From: Rheum nobile
Taxonomy: Eukaryota > Streptophyta > Magnoliopsida > Caryophyllales > Polygonaceae
Direction: 5' to 3'
DNA: 64,000 nucleotides
Assembly: GCA_027886185.1 (NCBI GenBank)
Contig: WOAB01000040.1
Location: forward strand, 3,782,001-3,846,000
Shown: one piece after another, positions 1 through 11,510 of the stretch
Position numbering within the stretch: position 1 is the first letter of the stretch
Layout: every line of letters starts with the position of its first letter
Translations under genes and position numbers: made by a program
The notes under the pieces: model-generated
The model's database searches: none
Seen by the model: the letters and a program-made list of their open reading frames with translations, nothing else
What the model was told of the DNA's origin: nothing

Positions 1-663
1 ATTCTCTTGCGCTTGATTGTTTATTGGTCTATGTTGATTTATCTAGATTGATCACCTAGGTTTATTGATATCTTCCGGATTGCTAGGACTTGTGATTCCC
101 GGTTCGGGTTGCATATCTAGTAGCGAGCACGATTTACATAAGCGGGTTGCGAGTGTTCATCGTGAGAGAGAGTTAATTGCATGCTTATAGTAACGGGTTG
201 TTTCTATTGCATGTATCTTGTTAAATCCTTGGTTGAATGCTATTGCTTTATTGAGTCTTGGAGGTTTTCGGATTTGATTTAGTAATAAGTACTATTAGGG
301 TTGGTAGAACTAATAGTTACCTAAGATCGGGATAAGAACAACTAAAGGAAAGATAAGAACTTGAGATTAATAGAATTCAGTGATCAACCATATCTCTTGT
401 TGTGTGGATCTTTGTCAGGTGTGACGTTTTTCCCCACCATATTCACAACCTTTACTTGCGAATTTGTTTACTTGTTTTCTTGCTTTATTTACTTGGTTAC
501 TAAGAAACTCATACAACAACCCCCCTAGTTCCTAGTTGGTAGTTTACGAAACACAAGAATTGATAACCTGATTCCCTGTGGGATCGACCCTGACTTGCTT
601 GCTATACTCTTTAGTAGGTACTTTAGGATTTCTTTGATTAGGCATACGACTTTTAGCCTGTCA
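1..663 (+). repeat. 5' LTR, 3' portion only
   Basis: It matches 4365-5026 of the downstream LTR almost base for base; visible differences include a 2-bp GA indel near 170 and substitutions near 513-525. It ends in CTGTCA directly before the primer-binding site. The U3 part lies outside the window. Confidence 0.9.
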
Positions 664-667
664 AATT

Positions 668-685
668 TGGCGTCGTTGCCGGGGA
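668..685 (+). promoter_or_regulatory. Primer-binding site, tRNA-Asp type
   Basis: TGGCGTCGTTGCCGGGGA lies 4 bases after the LTR end. It matches the TGGCGCCGTTGCCGGGGA primer site usual for Athila/Tat-type elements with one C-to-T change at the sixth base. It would prime minus-strand synthesis from the 3' end of tRNA-Asp. Confidence 0.8.
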
Positions 686-794
686 GTCAAAATTTCTGTT
701 TTTGTGTTTTTGTTTGTTACCAAATTTGGTGTGGACCTCTCTTACGGTCCACACCCGTGCTACTGATTTTTCTTTTTTCTTTTTTGATACAGAT

Positions 795-2144
795 ATGGAT
801 TTCTGGGGAGAGCCGCGATATGACCCATACTCCTACGCATACACTCCAGGGTGGAGAGATCACCCCAATTCGAGCTATGGGTACCAACAATATCCTCCAT
901 ATGGTCATGACTACCTGGAGTTCTACCCGGAGCCACAATCGTTCTACCAGCAGGGTGCTCCATAGCAGTACAATCCGGCCTATGAGCATAGCCCGCCAGT
1001 GTCCAATCCTAGTTCCTCCATGTCAACTGAAGATATGCTCCAAGCTCTGGATAAACATTTCAGCACTAGTGTTGAAACTAGGGAGTCAAGCATCAAGAAT
1101 CTAGAGAAGCAGATGAGACAAATGGTTGAAGCTATCACAAAGACCGATGCAAAGATTTCGGGACTTCTACCGTCTCAAACGGTAGTTAACCCGAGAGAAA
1201 ATGTTAGTGTCGTGACGCTTAGAAGTGGTAAGCAGCTGAACATCGCTCCTAGTGCTGAAGAGGACGACACAGAAGGCGAGAACTCTCTGTCGAGTTCACC
1301 GCACCTGCGACAGGCGGACCGCACCCGCGGTGGGACTCTAGAAGACCGACCGCACCCCACGCCACTCTCACCGCACCCAGCGGCGAAACAAACTGAGAGT
1401 CCTGCATCTTCACCGCACCCGCGGTCATCTGACCGCACCCGCGGAGGCGTTGTGGGATTTTCCGAGAATTCCTCTGCGAACATGACCGCACCCGCAGTGG
1501 AATCTGACCACGCCAGTGGTTCACTCAAGGAGTTGGGCCTTCCAGACGATATTTGGGACCGCAAGGTGCTTTCTGAGGAAGAATATTTTTTGGGACTGGA
1601 GGAATTCAGCGACCAAGAGGAGGAGAGCCGCGATTGCGGAAACGATCCTGCGACGCTCGCCCCTCTCGAAAAGGCCCCGGCAGCCCCCGACCCTCTCGAG
1701 GCTGCCTATGATGAGTATGTGCATCTAAAATCCTTCCCGCTTGTCTCGCTGCACCCCGCTACACCCTTCCCTGAGGCTCTGAAGGACACCAGAATGGTGG
1801 TGAACGACAAAAAATTATTTGAAACCTTCAGTGACTGCGCAAAAACCGTTCCCTTGGTCACGCTGGCAAACATCATCCCTCGCTGCACAAAATTTTTAGG
1901 GGTGCTGTGCAAGATCAAGAAGAAATCAAATGGGAAGCACAAGAAGGAGACCCTGATTCAAGTGGCGGATTTTTATATGCTAGATACGGGGCAGGACATA
2001 CATGCAGCCCTTGAGATGCTGGGTAGACCGTTTTTGAAGATGGCAAGTGCATTCATAGATATGAACAGCAGCCCAACCATCATGAAGTGCACAAGCATGA
2101 GGGAAAAACTCAACAGGGAGTATACAAAGAGGCATCCCCCCTGA
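795..2144 (+). pseudogene. Gag/protease remnant of the Ty3 element
   Basis: A single frame runs from the ATG at 795 to the stop at 2142 except for an in-frame TAG at 963-965, next to a CAG codon and probably a CAG-to-TAG change. The N-terminus is Tyr/Pro-rich. From about 1100 a coiled-coil-like stretch (LEKQMRQMVEAI) is followed by LPSQTVVNPRENVSVVTLRSGK, the signature of the C-terminal gag linker in Athila/Tat elements. The last 60 residues resemble the end of a retropepsin (ADFYMLDTG, then MLGRPFLKMASAFIDM). The DTG catalytic block and all of RT, RNase H and integrase are missing. Residues 168-235 are a low-complexity insert built from a repeated GC-rich hairpin motif. Confidence 0.75.
1298..1499 (+). 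repeat. Cluster of GC-rich hairpin motifs within gag linker
   Basis: About seven degenerate copies of ACCGCACCCGCGGT lie in this stretch, two of them almost complete near 1319-1333 and 1412-1445. The full form CACCGC-ACCC-GCGGTG is a 6-bp stem with a 4-base loop. The same motif is clustered in the LTR at 3945-4059. Confidence 0.8.
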
Positions 2145-3601
2145 TATAGACCCCAAGAGTTCAATTGCTTTGAGCAACCCAAGTTAAGTGGGAGAATACC
2201 AAGTCAAGCCATGACAATAACTAAGGCGCTGTCCGGGAGGCAACCCGAGATATGTTTTTCTTTCTTTGCTTTTTTTTTCTTTGTTTATGCTTTTGTTTGG
2301 GTGTGTTTTGTTTTTGTTTTTCTTTGTTTCCAACTAACCTGCAGGGATGAGACCTATGCGAATTGAAGAAGGTGTTTCCAACACCATTGTAAGTCTTTTT
2401 TTTCCCTGCATTAATAAACTCCCCGAAAAAACCTTAAACGGGGAGCAAAAAAAAAACGAAAAAAAAAACAATTCTGAAAAAAAAAAGAATAATCGGAATT
2501 AAAAAAAAAAAAGTTGTACCAAGGCCAGCTGTCCAGAGTTCCCCATGGAGATGTTGCGCATCATGTTGTCCAAGGAGGAGTCATTAGCCCCACACATTAT
2601 TTGGCAACGATGATGGCCTTACAATTTACAACTGATGAGGAGGAACACTAGAGCCCCCCACGATTACATCTGGGCTCTACAATGTGTTCGTTGAAGGCCG
2701 TGCAACCCCGACATCCTTGCTATGCCACTACTCACCACAGTTGTTCCTTTTGGTTGCACGGTAGGAGAAGATTATGGAGTTGACGAAGACACCCACACAA
2801 CACCAGCGACATGTGCGTATATTGAAGACCGCCAGCAACAAACGAAGTGTCCAAGCCAGCTCGGCGACGTTGTGAGTTATTTTTTGCTTTTCCCTGTGCT
2901 TCTTTTCTTTTTGTCTTTCATTACATTGAGGACAATGTAATGTTTAAGCATGGGGGAGAGTTCTATACTTGCTACGTTGTTGAGAAGAAAAAAAAATTGA
3001 AAAGAGCCAAAATTGAAAAAAGGCAAAAATTGAAATCCTGAGATAAGTCGAAAACCTGAAAGGGCGACTTAGGTAATAAGCAGGTGGCTTGGACCAGCAT
3101 TAGGCTGAGGTAATAGTTGGTCTAGAGTGATGTGAGTATATTGTGAGCCCATCTATTGAAAAATGAAATGAGTGACTTGGTGAAAACCCGAAAGGGCGCC
3201 TTGGCAAAATGAGTGAAAAGAAGAAGAGTGATTTTTAGGATTCCTCATTTTACCTGGCGTGGCGACATAAGAAGAGGTGGTATAAGAAGGATTCGGATAG
3301 GTCACTCTGGGAGGCATAAGAAGATAGATGGGAGATTAGGATTAGATTTTATTCACTCTATGGTGTTCAGGATAAGCTTGTGGGAAGTACTCTGCTTTCC
3401 TTTTAGCTTTGGTGTGTGGTGTTGTATTATTGTATGTTGTGTTGTGCTATGCTTATTGTGTTGGTACCTGGAGTTTATTGTTAGGTGAAATTCTTGGAGG
3501 GATTGATTTTTCTTGTGCTTTCTGAAACCTTGGGGATTGATTGAAGGAGTAGGTTGACTTTAGCTTACTCGAGGACGAGCAAGGTTTAAGCATGGGGGAT
3601 T
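2145..3601 (+). other. Long 3' untranslated region of the Ty3 element
   Basis: No sustained coding frame is present. It opens with the GGGAGGCAACCC motif at 2225-2249, then A- and T-rich runs (2250-2510). At 2926-2958 GAGGACAATGTAATGTTTAAG is followed by a GGGGGAGAG purine run, and a second related block (GAGGACGAGCAAGGTTTAAG then CATGGGGGA) at 3571-3600 abuts the 3' LTR. The second is the polypurine tract; the first looks like an internal duplicate. Confidence 0.65.
3591..3601 (+). promoter_or_regulatory. Polypurine tract of the Ty3 element
   Basis: The purine-rich CATGGGGGATT sits directly before the 3' LTR, which starts TGATCGG at 3602, where plus-strand priming occurs. Confidence 0.7.
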
Positions 3602-5026
3602 TGATCGGTACTATTTTATAGTGTATTTCTAGGGGTTGTTACCAGTTTTGAGGTGTCATTTGGATGGATTTAGGGCACAATTGTGGAGTTGAGAGTTAGA
3701 GACTAGAAGTGAAGAAATCATGGGATTTACAGAGGTTTGAAGTGCATTGAAGAATAGAAGAACAGTGAGCTGAATTCAAATGGTTCGTTATCTTTACTCA
3801 GATGTCCAAATGGAGTGATTCCAATTCGAGGAGTTAGATCTTGAAGTCTACTACAAGTCCTCAAAATATTAGCGCAATCCGAGTTTGGAATCAAAAGTTA
3901 TGGCATTTTTACGGAAGTGTCGCAGAAGCTGGAAAAGTCGTCGCCACCGCACCCCGCGGTGGGTATCACCGCACCCGCGGCGAGCACAACAGAAGCGAGG
4001 ATCTGGATTCTGGAAGACCACCGCACCCCGCGGTGGGGGTGTCACCGCACCCCGCGGTGACGACGCGCTGAAGAGATTCTTTCCGAGTTTTATTTCTGTT
4101 TTATTTTATTTCCGAGACTTTGTTTCCAAGTTTGTTATTTTCTTTTCTTTATTTCCTTATTATTTCCTTAGTATTTAAGTTAAGTTTAAGACTCTTTTAG
4201 ATGAATCCATTCTCTAAAACCTAGTTGCCACCTTTCATAGTTTTTTTACTCTCGCAAACCCTATGGAGAACTAAACCTCCATTGTTGCACTTGACAGTTT
4301 GAAGCCAGCAATTAATTGGTTGTGAGTTTTCTACTCTTGTTCGTTTTCCTATCTAGTTGGATTAATTCTCTTGCGCTTGATTGTTTATTGGTCTATGTTG
4401 ATTTATCTAGATTGATCATCTAGGTTTATTGATATCTTCTGGATTGCTAGGACTTGTGATTCCGGGTTCGGGTTGCATATCTAGTAGCGAGCACGATTTA
4501 CATAAGTGGGTTGCGAGTGTTCATCGTGAGAGAGTTAATTGCATGCTTATAGTAACGGGTTGTTTCTATTGCATGTATCTTGTTAAATCCTTGGTTGAAT
4601 GCTATTCCTTTATTGAGTCTTGAAGGTTTTCGGATTTGATTTAGTAATAAGTACTATTAGGGTTGGTAGAACTAATAGTTACCTAAGATCGGGATAAGAA
4701 CAACTAAAGGAAAGATAAGAACTTGAGATTAATAGAATTCAGTGATCAACCATATCTCTTGTTGTGTGGATCTTTGTCAGGTGTGACGTTTTTCCCCACC
4801 ATATTCACAACCTTTACTTGCGAATTTGTTTACTTGTTTTCTTGCTTTATTTACTTGGTTACTAAGAAACTCATACAATAACCCCCCATAGTTCCTAGTT
4901 GGTAGTTTACGAAACACAAGAATTGATAACCTGATTTCCTGTGGGATCGACCCTGACTTGCTTGCTATACTCTTTAGTAGGTACTTTAGGATTTCTTTGA
5001 TTAGGCATACGACTTTTAGCCTGTCA
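3602..5026 (+). repeat. Complete 3' LTR (1425 bp)
   Basis: It begins TGATCGG after the purine tract and ends CTGTCA, giving TG...CA termini. The last 662 bases match the partial 5' LTR at about 98 percent by eye. The U3 part contains four GC-rich hairpin motifs at 3945-4059. Confidence 0.85.
3945..4059 (+). repeat. Four GC-rich hairpin motifs in LTR U3
   Basis: Copies at 3945-3961, 3967-3982, 4019-4035 and 4043-4059 read CACCGCACCCCGCGGTG or close variants; each can pair CACCGC with GCGGTG. They are far more GC-rich than the surrounding LTR and echo the motif in the gag linker. Confidence 0.8.
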
Positions 5027-7114
5027 AGATGACATTGTGATTTTCTCAAAAGCTAAACAGGAACACTGTAAGGAAATCAAGGACATTATTGATGACTATT
5101 GTAAAATCTCAGGACAAAAAAGTAAATTTTCATAAATCAGCTTTTCAAGTCACAAAAAAGGTTACCAATCAAAAGAAATTAGCAATACAAGGTATTCTCA
5201 CAATCACAAACATGATATCTCTCAAAAAATACCTTGGTTTCCCTATCATTAATGGTAGATTCAACTCGAATACCTTTGCTGATCTTTTAATTAGCACCCA
5301 ACAACAACTATCTAAATGAAAAGCAAATTCTCTTTCCCAAGCAGGAAGAACAACACTAATAAAAACCAATTTGGCAGCAAGACCAAACTATCTTATGCAA
5401 AGCTTTATGCTACTTACACACACACACACAAGGAACTTGACAAGTTAAACAGATCCTTCTTTTGGAACAAAGACAACTCCTATAAACCTCTGATAGGTTG
5501 GGAAAAATATGTAAACCAACACAACAAGGAGGTATTGGATTGAGAAAATCAAAGGACAAGAATAAAGCCCTACAATTCAAATTACTATGGAAAATCTTAG
5601 CAGAACCGAATAACTACTGGGTTAGAGTTGTGACTGAAAAATATTTGAAAATAATCCATATTTTACATTATGAGAAAAAAAGAAATTGCTCTTTGCAATG
5701 GTCCAAAATGATTGAACTCATTGATGAATTCAAGTCTGGACTAATTTTGCAATGGCAGAACAATCAAATTCTGGTCGGATAATTGGGTCTTGAACACCCC
5801 TTTATGTGATATCATGAACACACAATCAATCCTGAATAAGGTTGCCCTAGTAGCTCACTTTATGTTGCCAAATAAAACCTGGAATAAGGACCTAATAGAA
5901 CAATGCTTACCACATGATTTAGCCAAAAAAATAACCTCTATCCCAATACCCCTAAATGATATTCACGATAGAATATACTGGGAAACTAGCAAAAATGATT
6001 GGTTTTCTACGAACTCTGCTATGAAATTAATTAACAGAAACAAGAGATATTCTGCCTATGATTCTTCATGGATCTGGAAGATGGACACATATCCCAAAGT
6101 TAAAAACTTTGTCTGGAAAATAATGAAAAACGAACTACCAACAAAAGCTAGATTAACATACAAAGGTGTAGCAATCCCACAGGGTTGTATCCGCTGCAAT
6201 GCTCAATTGGAGGATTTGAATCATCTCCTTTTTCAATGCAACCACATCGTAAAAACAATAGAAAAAATAAACTATCAGACGTATGGTATTATTACTTCCA
6301 TAAACATAGGAAACAAAAAAATAAATGAAATCATTGATGAAATTTGACACAAAACTGATAGATCACAATTTATAGAATTAATGGTTTCTTAGTGGGGAAT
6401 TTGGTTTTATAGAAACCAATAAAGTTTTGGAAGAACAAACGATGGTGCCGACTCCATAAACGATGTACCAATTTATATTAAAAAATAAATTGAGAACTGG
6501 AATAAGACAAAAAGTTGGAACCCTGACTTCTTAGCAGAGGATAGACCAAAAACACATAGAACGAATAATGTCAGACGACCAATAAAGAAATGGAAGAAAC
6601 CACCGGACAAAATTATTAAAATCAATACAGATAGATCCACAAAAACTAATGGTGAATCTTGCTTTGGCTACATTTTCAGGAACAACACGGGTAAACCAAT
6701 CTTCCTCTTTGGGGATAAGTGTGGTATCTCAACCCCTTTAAAAACGGAAACACTAGCAGTAAGAAATGCCCTGGTAAAGGCCTATGAATTAGACATTACC
6801 GACATTCAACTTGAATGTGATAACCTTACCATTGTGAATGTTCTGAATCAAATCTGACACTGTCCATGGGATATTGAAATGCTAATTTCTGATATCCTGT
6901 GTTTTTACAACTTTTCTCTTCAGTGCAAATTTTTCATGTCTTTCGAGAAACAAACGTGGTGGCCGACTTCATCGCTAAGAAGGTCCAGCTGAGTTCCTTG
7001 GAAGATATTCGAGCTAATCTAGAATTTGTAATTCTCATTCGAAAGGATGCTATAGACTGAGAAACCGACTCTTCTGTGGTTTCCAGTCTAATTCTTACCT
7101 AATCAAAAAAAAAA
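5027..7114 (+). pseudogene. L1-type LINE ORF2 remnant (RT tail, zf-RVT, RNase H)
   Basis: This is the 3' half of a plant L1 ORF2, cut on its left by the Ty3 insertion. It opens inside reverse transcriptase with DDIVIFSKAKQEHCKEI (catalytic DD box), then ISGQKVNFHKS. A zf-RVT segment follows at about 5990-6260 (WIWKMDTYPKVKNFVWKI, CIRC, LNHLLFQCNH). An RNase H domain lies at about 6600-7060 (IKINTD, then LKTETLAVRNAL and VVADFIAKKV). It ends in ten A bases at 7105-7114. Frames are broken by indels and stops; 5317-5319 and 6855-6857 are TGA where the family normally has Trp. No longer functional. Confidence 0.88.
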
Positions 7115-7274
7115 GTCAAAATGTTATGGGTAATACCGAGTCTACAAGCTTTGCTACTCTAAGGGAATGCAATGCACTTTTATCGAGTACGACGGTTTTA
7201 TGCAATGTATTCATATGAATCTGAAGAAAAGCTTTTTTATTAATACGAACAGTAGAAGCGAGAAAAAAATAGAA

Positions 7275-8640
7275 CTACAATATATTAGCTCTTGAAAGAA
7301 TGTAAAAGGAGAGAGCATTTGCCACAATGTGCGGCATAGCCAACCCTAAAGCAGGACGTAGAACAAATACAATGAGATTTGTCCTCTTACGTGCACATGA
7401 AAAGGCAACGTACATTTGTTCATGTGAGAAACAAGGTTGTTGTAGGTAAACATAAACTCTTTGGAGCGTATGTCCTTGTGCTTTATTTAATGTCATGGCA
7501 AAGCACAACTTGATTGGAAACTGTATCCGTTGGAATAAAAAGGAAACTTTGCAGAAAAAGCGGGTCTGAGGTTGATTCGCGGAAGGAAAATTTTCCTTTG
7601 CAGAAAAAACGGGTCTGAGGTTGATTTGCGGAAGGAAAATTAGGTCGCCTTTGTAATAACCACTTGCAATTTCACACATCATGATGTTCTTGTAGAATTC
7701 CTTGCATATCAGTCGGGTACCGTTGCACAACCCATTGGACGGATTTAAGTTCCTCAGCAAAATAACAGGACAATTTTTCTTCAAAACAAATTTATGCGGA
7801 CTCCTTCTAGGAGGGCAAAGAGTGTTTAGGAACTCGGGCATACAGAGATTGCAGTTGTCATCAACGAGTGTATGAATACCAGTTTATGTGAAACTGCTTC
7901 CTTGAAAGCGTTGAATCAATTGGTCGTTAATATTGTCAACACATTCGTTTGTTGGAGTTAAGATTGCTTGGTCACTAAATATCTATGGATCACATTCTCT
8001 GTCTTTAATCTCAAGGAAAATGGCATCAACTATCCCATCAACACATCCATCATCGACAAATACACAGTTTACGATTTCAGGTGGATGGTGAAGTACAAAT
8101 GTTTCTTCTACTTGGTATGACCCGTTGCCCAAATTAAGTAAAAATTCACAGAAACCCGGATCCTCTCTCGTGCATACATTTTCTGTCAGTACGAATTTTT
8201 GCAAAGTTGGCCGCAAATATGAACTGACAAGGCTTGCATTCACTGATTCGTTCTGCCATTTGTGCGGGAGTACATGAAACACCTGGCGGAAATCATCCCC
8301 AAACACAACAACTTGTTGCTACACATATCTTGAAGGAGCATATTCAGTGCTTCAATATCTTCTTTTTTGCCATGGATGCTTCATCCTACATGAAAAGATA
8401 TGTTGCTCTTAATAGTTCACCAAGACTGATCTACTTTGAAACATTGCATGTGAAAGCGCCCTTAGTGTCTATAGGAATTTTAAATCTAGAGTGTATGGTT
8501 CTTACTATTGGAATGTTAGCCGCAAGAATGTCGGAGGTTGCCGTTAGCAGATCGATTTTGCCAAGCATTCTGAGCTTCGTGTAAATAGCACAACACAAGA
8601 ACGTCCTACCAGTCCCGTCGGGTCCATCAATGAAAAAAGC
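7275..8640 (-). pseudogene. Helitron PIF1-like helicase domain
   Basis: The Walker A region at 8602-8625 reads GPDGTGRT: the catalytic lysine of GxxGxGKT is replaced by arginine, so ATPase activity would be expected to be lost. Later blocks are TIHSRFKIPID, GDDFRQVFHVLP (7983-8306), AILTPTNECVDNIND (7930-7970), LLRNLNPSNGLCNGTRLI and FAMTLNKAQGHTLQRV near the C-terminus. A 49-bp tandem duplication at 7547-7643 inserts a frame-shifted repeat. Several stops separate the pieces. Confidence 0.85.
7547..7643. repeat. 49-bp tandem duplication inside Helitron helicase
   Basis: Two copies of a unit starting CTTTGCAGAAAAA and ending GCGGAAGGAAAATT lie head to tail with two or three mismatches. The unit is not a multiple of three, so the second copy shifts the helicase frame. 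Confidence 0.8.
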
Positions 8641-8643
8641 TCC

Positions 8644-9330
8644 TCATTTGTTTATTAAGACTACATCCATAATGCTATCAAATGCATTCCTTTGGAGTCT
8701 GTTTGGCTTTTCTGATGCGTTGATATAAGCAGAAGGAATAGGAGAGTTTATTGCGTCAGTAACATCATTTGTTACTCTTGCATCGATCGGATTTATGTGA
8801 TGCGGCTCAGGGATATTGTACGCACCCATGGTTTTGCCCATTGCTTGAACATATTTTTCTACTTCCCTGAATGTCAAGCAAGCAAGCTTTTGTTCTTCAT
8901 TTGGGCATGTGTAAGCAAAATCATCAAAAAGCAATGAATACATTCGGTTCCATGTCTCAGTTGGATTTATACCATCAACAAAAACCAGAAGAGTAGCAAA
9001 TAGTCTCCGCAAGGCGGCTGGCATTTGCACCATAGACGCATCTATCATACAATAGTAAGTGTAGTCGTCTTGCGCAAGCAACCCATGCTTCTCACATGCC
9101 TCCTTAAATGTGGTGGCGAGTACTCCGCCAACGATTTTGAGATCAGCGTACGAAGTTGAACCTCTCACATTGCAAAGCAAATGGCGCAAATAATATTGTT
9201 CACCTTCAGAAGGATTCACGTACGTTAGTTTGCCAATTGTACCTATTTTTCTTTTCCTCTCCATCCACACTTTCGCTTTCCTATTCCAGACAAAGTTTTC
9301 AGGGAGCTCAGAGTAAAGATATGATTCTCC
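8644..9330 (-). pseudogene. Helitron Rep-helicase linker segment
   Basis: The minus strand reads YLYSELPENFVWNRKAKVW and then the 208-codon open stretch with YVNPSEGEQYYLRHLL and FKEACEKHGLLAQDD, typical of the segment between Rep and helicase. It ends with NRLQRNAFDSIM just before the helicase Walker A block. A stop separates it from the Rep domain. Confidence 0.8.
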
Positions 9331-9333
9331 ACC

Positions 9334-10317
9334 CTACGAGTTTGCATTTGTGTCAAAGTAGGATGTTAGCATAGTTGATCTTCTATTGTGATTGTTAACA
9401 ATCGAGTTGACATTCTCGTCTGGGCAAAAGGAAATGCTATGCATGTCAGGAAGATGAATCAGCAAGGGGAAAATTGAGGGGTGCAAGTCAAAGCAAAAAA
9501 TTCTCCATGTAGCCTCATGAGGTGATACCCAATGCCCTGTTTGAATCGTCTTTGTGTCATCTTCAATTTGCATGTCATTCTTTTCGATGTTGAAGCATAT
9601 ACAATCATGTCCCTTGTATACATACTTGTAAATATATTTCACGGCTTTAACTGTGGAACAAATCTCAACATTTATGTGACAGTCAAACTCAACAAGAAAA
9701 CAAGGATTGTAAGGCTTTACCGATCTGTTATTCAATTGTTTGCCTCTCACATTCACATGGTCATTGTTTTCACGACGTTGATAAATAGGGTATGAATCAG
9801 AATTACACGTAATGCATTCAACAAAATCTTTAGGGTAATCGAAGCGGCATTTTGAGCGGAAATTCTTTGTTTTCATACAAGCACATTTTGGGTTACGATC
9901 TTCGCATGGTCCATGCATCATGTGTTTCACAACAAGAGAACATAGCAATGGGCGATCTTCGCCTTGGAGCTTAGCATTGACATACTGGTCATATCGATCT
10001 GGATTGAGTATCTTGTCACCAGAGCATAGTATAATGAGCAAATGAACATGAGGCAATCCTCCTTTCAGAAATTCGATCACATCTACGCATGCAGCGACAC
10101 TCCCGAATACCTTTTCTTTGGAAATCAAAATTTTTAGGTGTAAAACCTTTGCACGGAGCACACGCGTAACAATATCAGGACGATCTTGAGGCTTTTCACA
10201 TTGCTTCAGTTCTCGTTGGATCTCTGGAGATTTTGGATTGCAAGTCAAGGTAATAAAAAGATATGGCTTCCCAAAACATTGAACGAGCGACATTGCATTC
10301 AGGTAATGGCATTTCAT
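9334..10317 (-). pseudogene. Helitron Rep (HUH endonuclease) domain
   Basis: This 327-codon open stretch matches the Helitron_like_N family. Recognisable motifs are GKPYLFITLTCNPKSPEI, then GLPHVHLLI (HUH metal-binding pair, about 10031-10058), MMHGPCEDRNPKCAC, and KAVKYIYKYVYKG (about 9611-9642) with the paired tyrosines used for strand nicking. Both HUH histidines and the tyrosines are present. The frame stops at 9334, before the conserved continuation towards FVWN and the next block, so this domain is cut off from the helicase. Confidence 0.85.
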
Positions 10318-10413
10318 GTCTCGCGGGCCACCAATAAACGAAGCAGGTAGAATTACACGACGTCCAATGCCCGATGCACTACGGACGCCATCATTAACAC
10401 TATCAACAATACC

Positions 10414-11468
10414 CTAATACAGCTCACTCCTTAAGGCATATCGATTTGGCCTAACATAATCAAGTCTTGTGTTTTCTATTATAACATACACATCCATAAT
10501 GTACCGCAGAAAAACACGACCCATATTAACGAGCGATCGATGTGATCGTACCTGAAAGCGACAAGAGTAATACTCTTTGCAAGAGATTCCATTGTCATCC
10601 TTGCGAGGGCGCTTTCTTGTAGTTGTGTACAATATGTTGCGAGTTTAGCTAAGATTAAATCTGGCTTGGAGAGGGAAAATTAGAACAAAAGCAAAGAACA
10701 ATAAAAACTAGAAGTACGAGGTACCTTCACGTTCTACAGCAAGTAAGTCATGCGTGTCCTAAATAGAACATTCAGAAATAGGAACCTGTGCATTGTAACA
10801 AAATCGTCGGGCTCCTTTGCTATTCCTTTTGAGTCCTTGATGCCACCCAAATTCGCCCTTGCAAAATAGAAGCGGATACTGTAACAAATCGTAATATCCA
10901 AAGTAATGCATGACGCGGTGAAAATGATTTGCATGCGCATGTACTATGATGTTAGTGCTGCTATTTGAACTGGTAGAAGAGTCCTCGACAAAAATAGCCG
11001 CGATTTCATCTGTTGATGGAGCATTGTATACTCGTTGTCTAGTACTGGATTGCGCAAAATTCTAATTCTAAAGTCAAGTGTAAATCCAGCTGTGCGTAGG
11101 TACTGGAAAAAGTGAGCATACGGATTTAGATCGCAAAGCGTCATAAGCAGTTGTACTACCTAAGGACACAAATCACCAAAACCTCGCATGTGTGAATCGA
11201 TCTCCAAAGCGTTGTCGTAGAAATACATTTGTAGGAAATTCAATCTTTTGGCATAGGGAACAAGAGTAGGTAGGAAATGATACAGTTGTTCGTGCAAATG
11301 CAGCGTGTGAGTACTGTCTCGAGTGATCGCCTGCAGATCTCCACCCACAGAACTAAGGGCAAAGAAGTTGTTGTAAACACGTGAGTATCGTCGAAAGTGA
11401 ACGGCGTATGCGTCGTCCCGCATATATAAATTCGTAAGGACGTAAGAAAGTAGAAGGGGCGCCAACAT
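10414..11468 (-). pseudogene. Helitron RepHel, N-terminal region
   Basis: Pieces in shifting frames match the region before Rep in plant Helitrons: YMRDDAYAVHFRRYSRVYN near 11400 and LNFLQMYFYDN near 11220. A block in another frame near 10880 reads LLQYPLLFCKGEFGWH. The piece at 10414-10632 (KEYYSCRFQVR, RYIMDVYVIIENTRLDYVR) leads into the Rep domain. At least three frame breaks separate these blocks, so it cannot be translated as one protein. Confidence 0.7.
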
Positions 11469-11510
11469 AACTTCGCCGCCCCCGCTAGGATCCGCCGAAC
11501 CTAGTATAGT

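Larger units (their letters stand above)
1..5026 (+). mobile_element. Non-autonomous Athila/Tat-like Ty3 LTR retrotransposon, left end cut by window
   Basis: The sequence at 1-663 recurs at 4365-5026 with only a few differences, so these are the two LTRs of one element. Between them lie a tRNA-Asp type primer site, a gag/protease remnant, the GGGAGGCAACCC motif often seen downstream of pol in Athila/Tat elements, and a polypurine tract next to the second LTR. The internal region is only about 2.9 kb and has no reverse transcriptase, RNase H or integrase, so mobilisation would need an autonomous relative. The near identity of the LTRs implies a recent insertion. The bases after the 3' LTR are AGATG, the expected 5-bp target duplication; its partner would lie left of the window. 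Confidence 0.85.
7115..11510 (-). mobile_element. Decayed autonomous Helitron (Rep-helicase), minus strand
   Basis: Reading the minus strand from about 11468 to 7275 gives, in order, the N-terminal Helitron region, the HUH Rep domain, the linker and a PIF1-like helicase, the usual RepHel layout. I could not fix either end: no clear hairpin plus CTRR lies near 7115-7270 and no TC start near 11500. The limits given are where homology stops. Confidence 0.8.

Noticed and set aside
11480..11500. GCTAGGATCCGCC as another hAT terminus
   Set aside because: The final CACTG/CATTG is missing and no partner end or duplication is visible.
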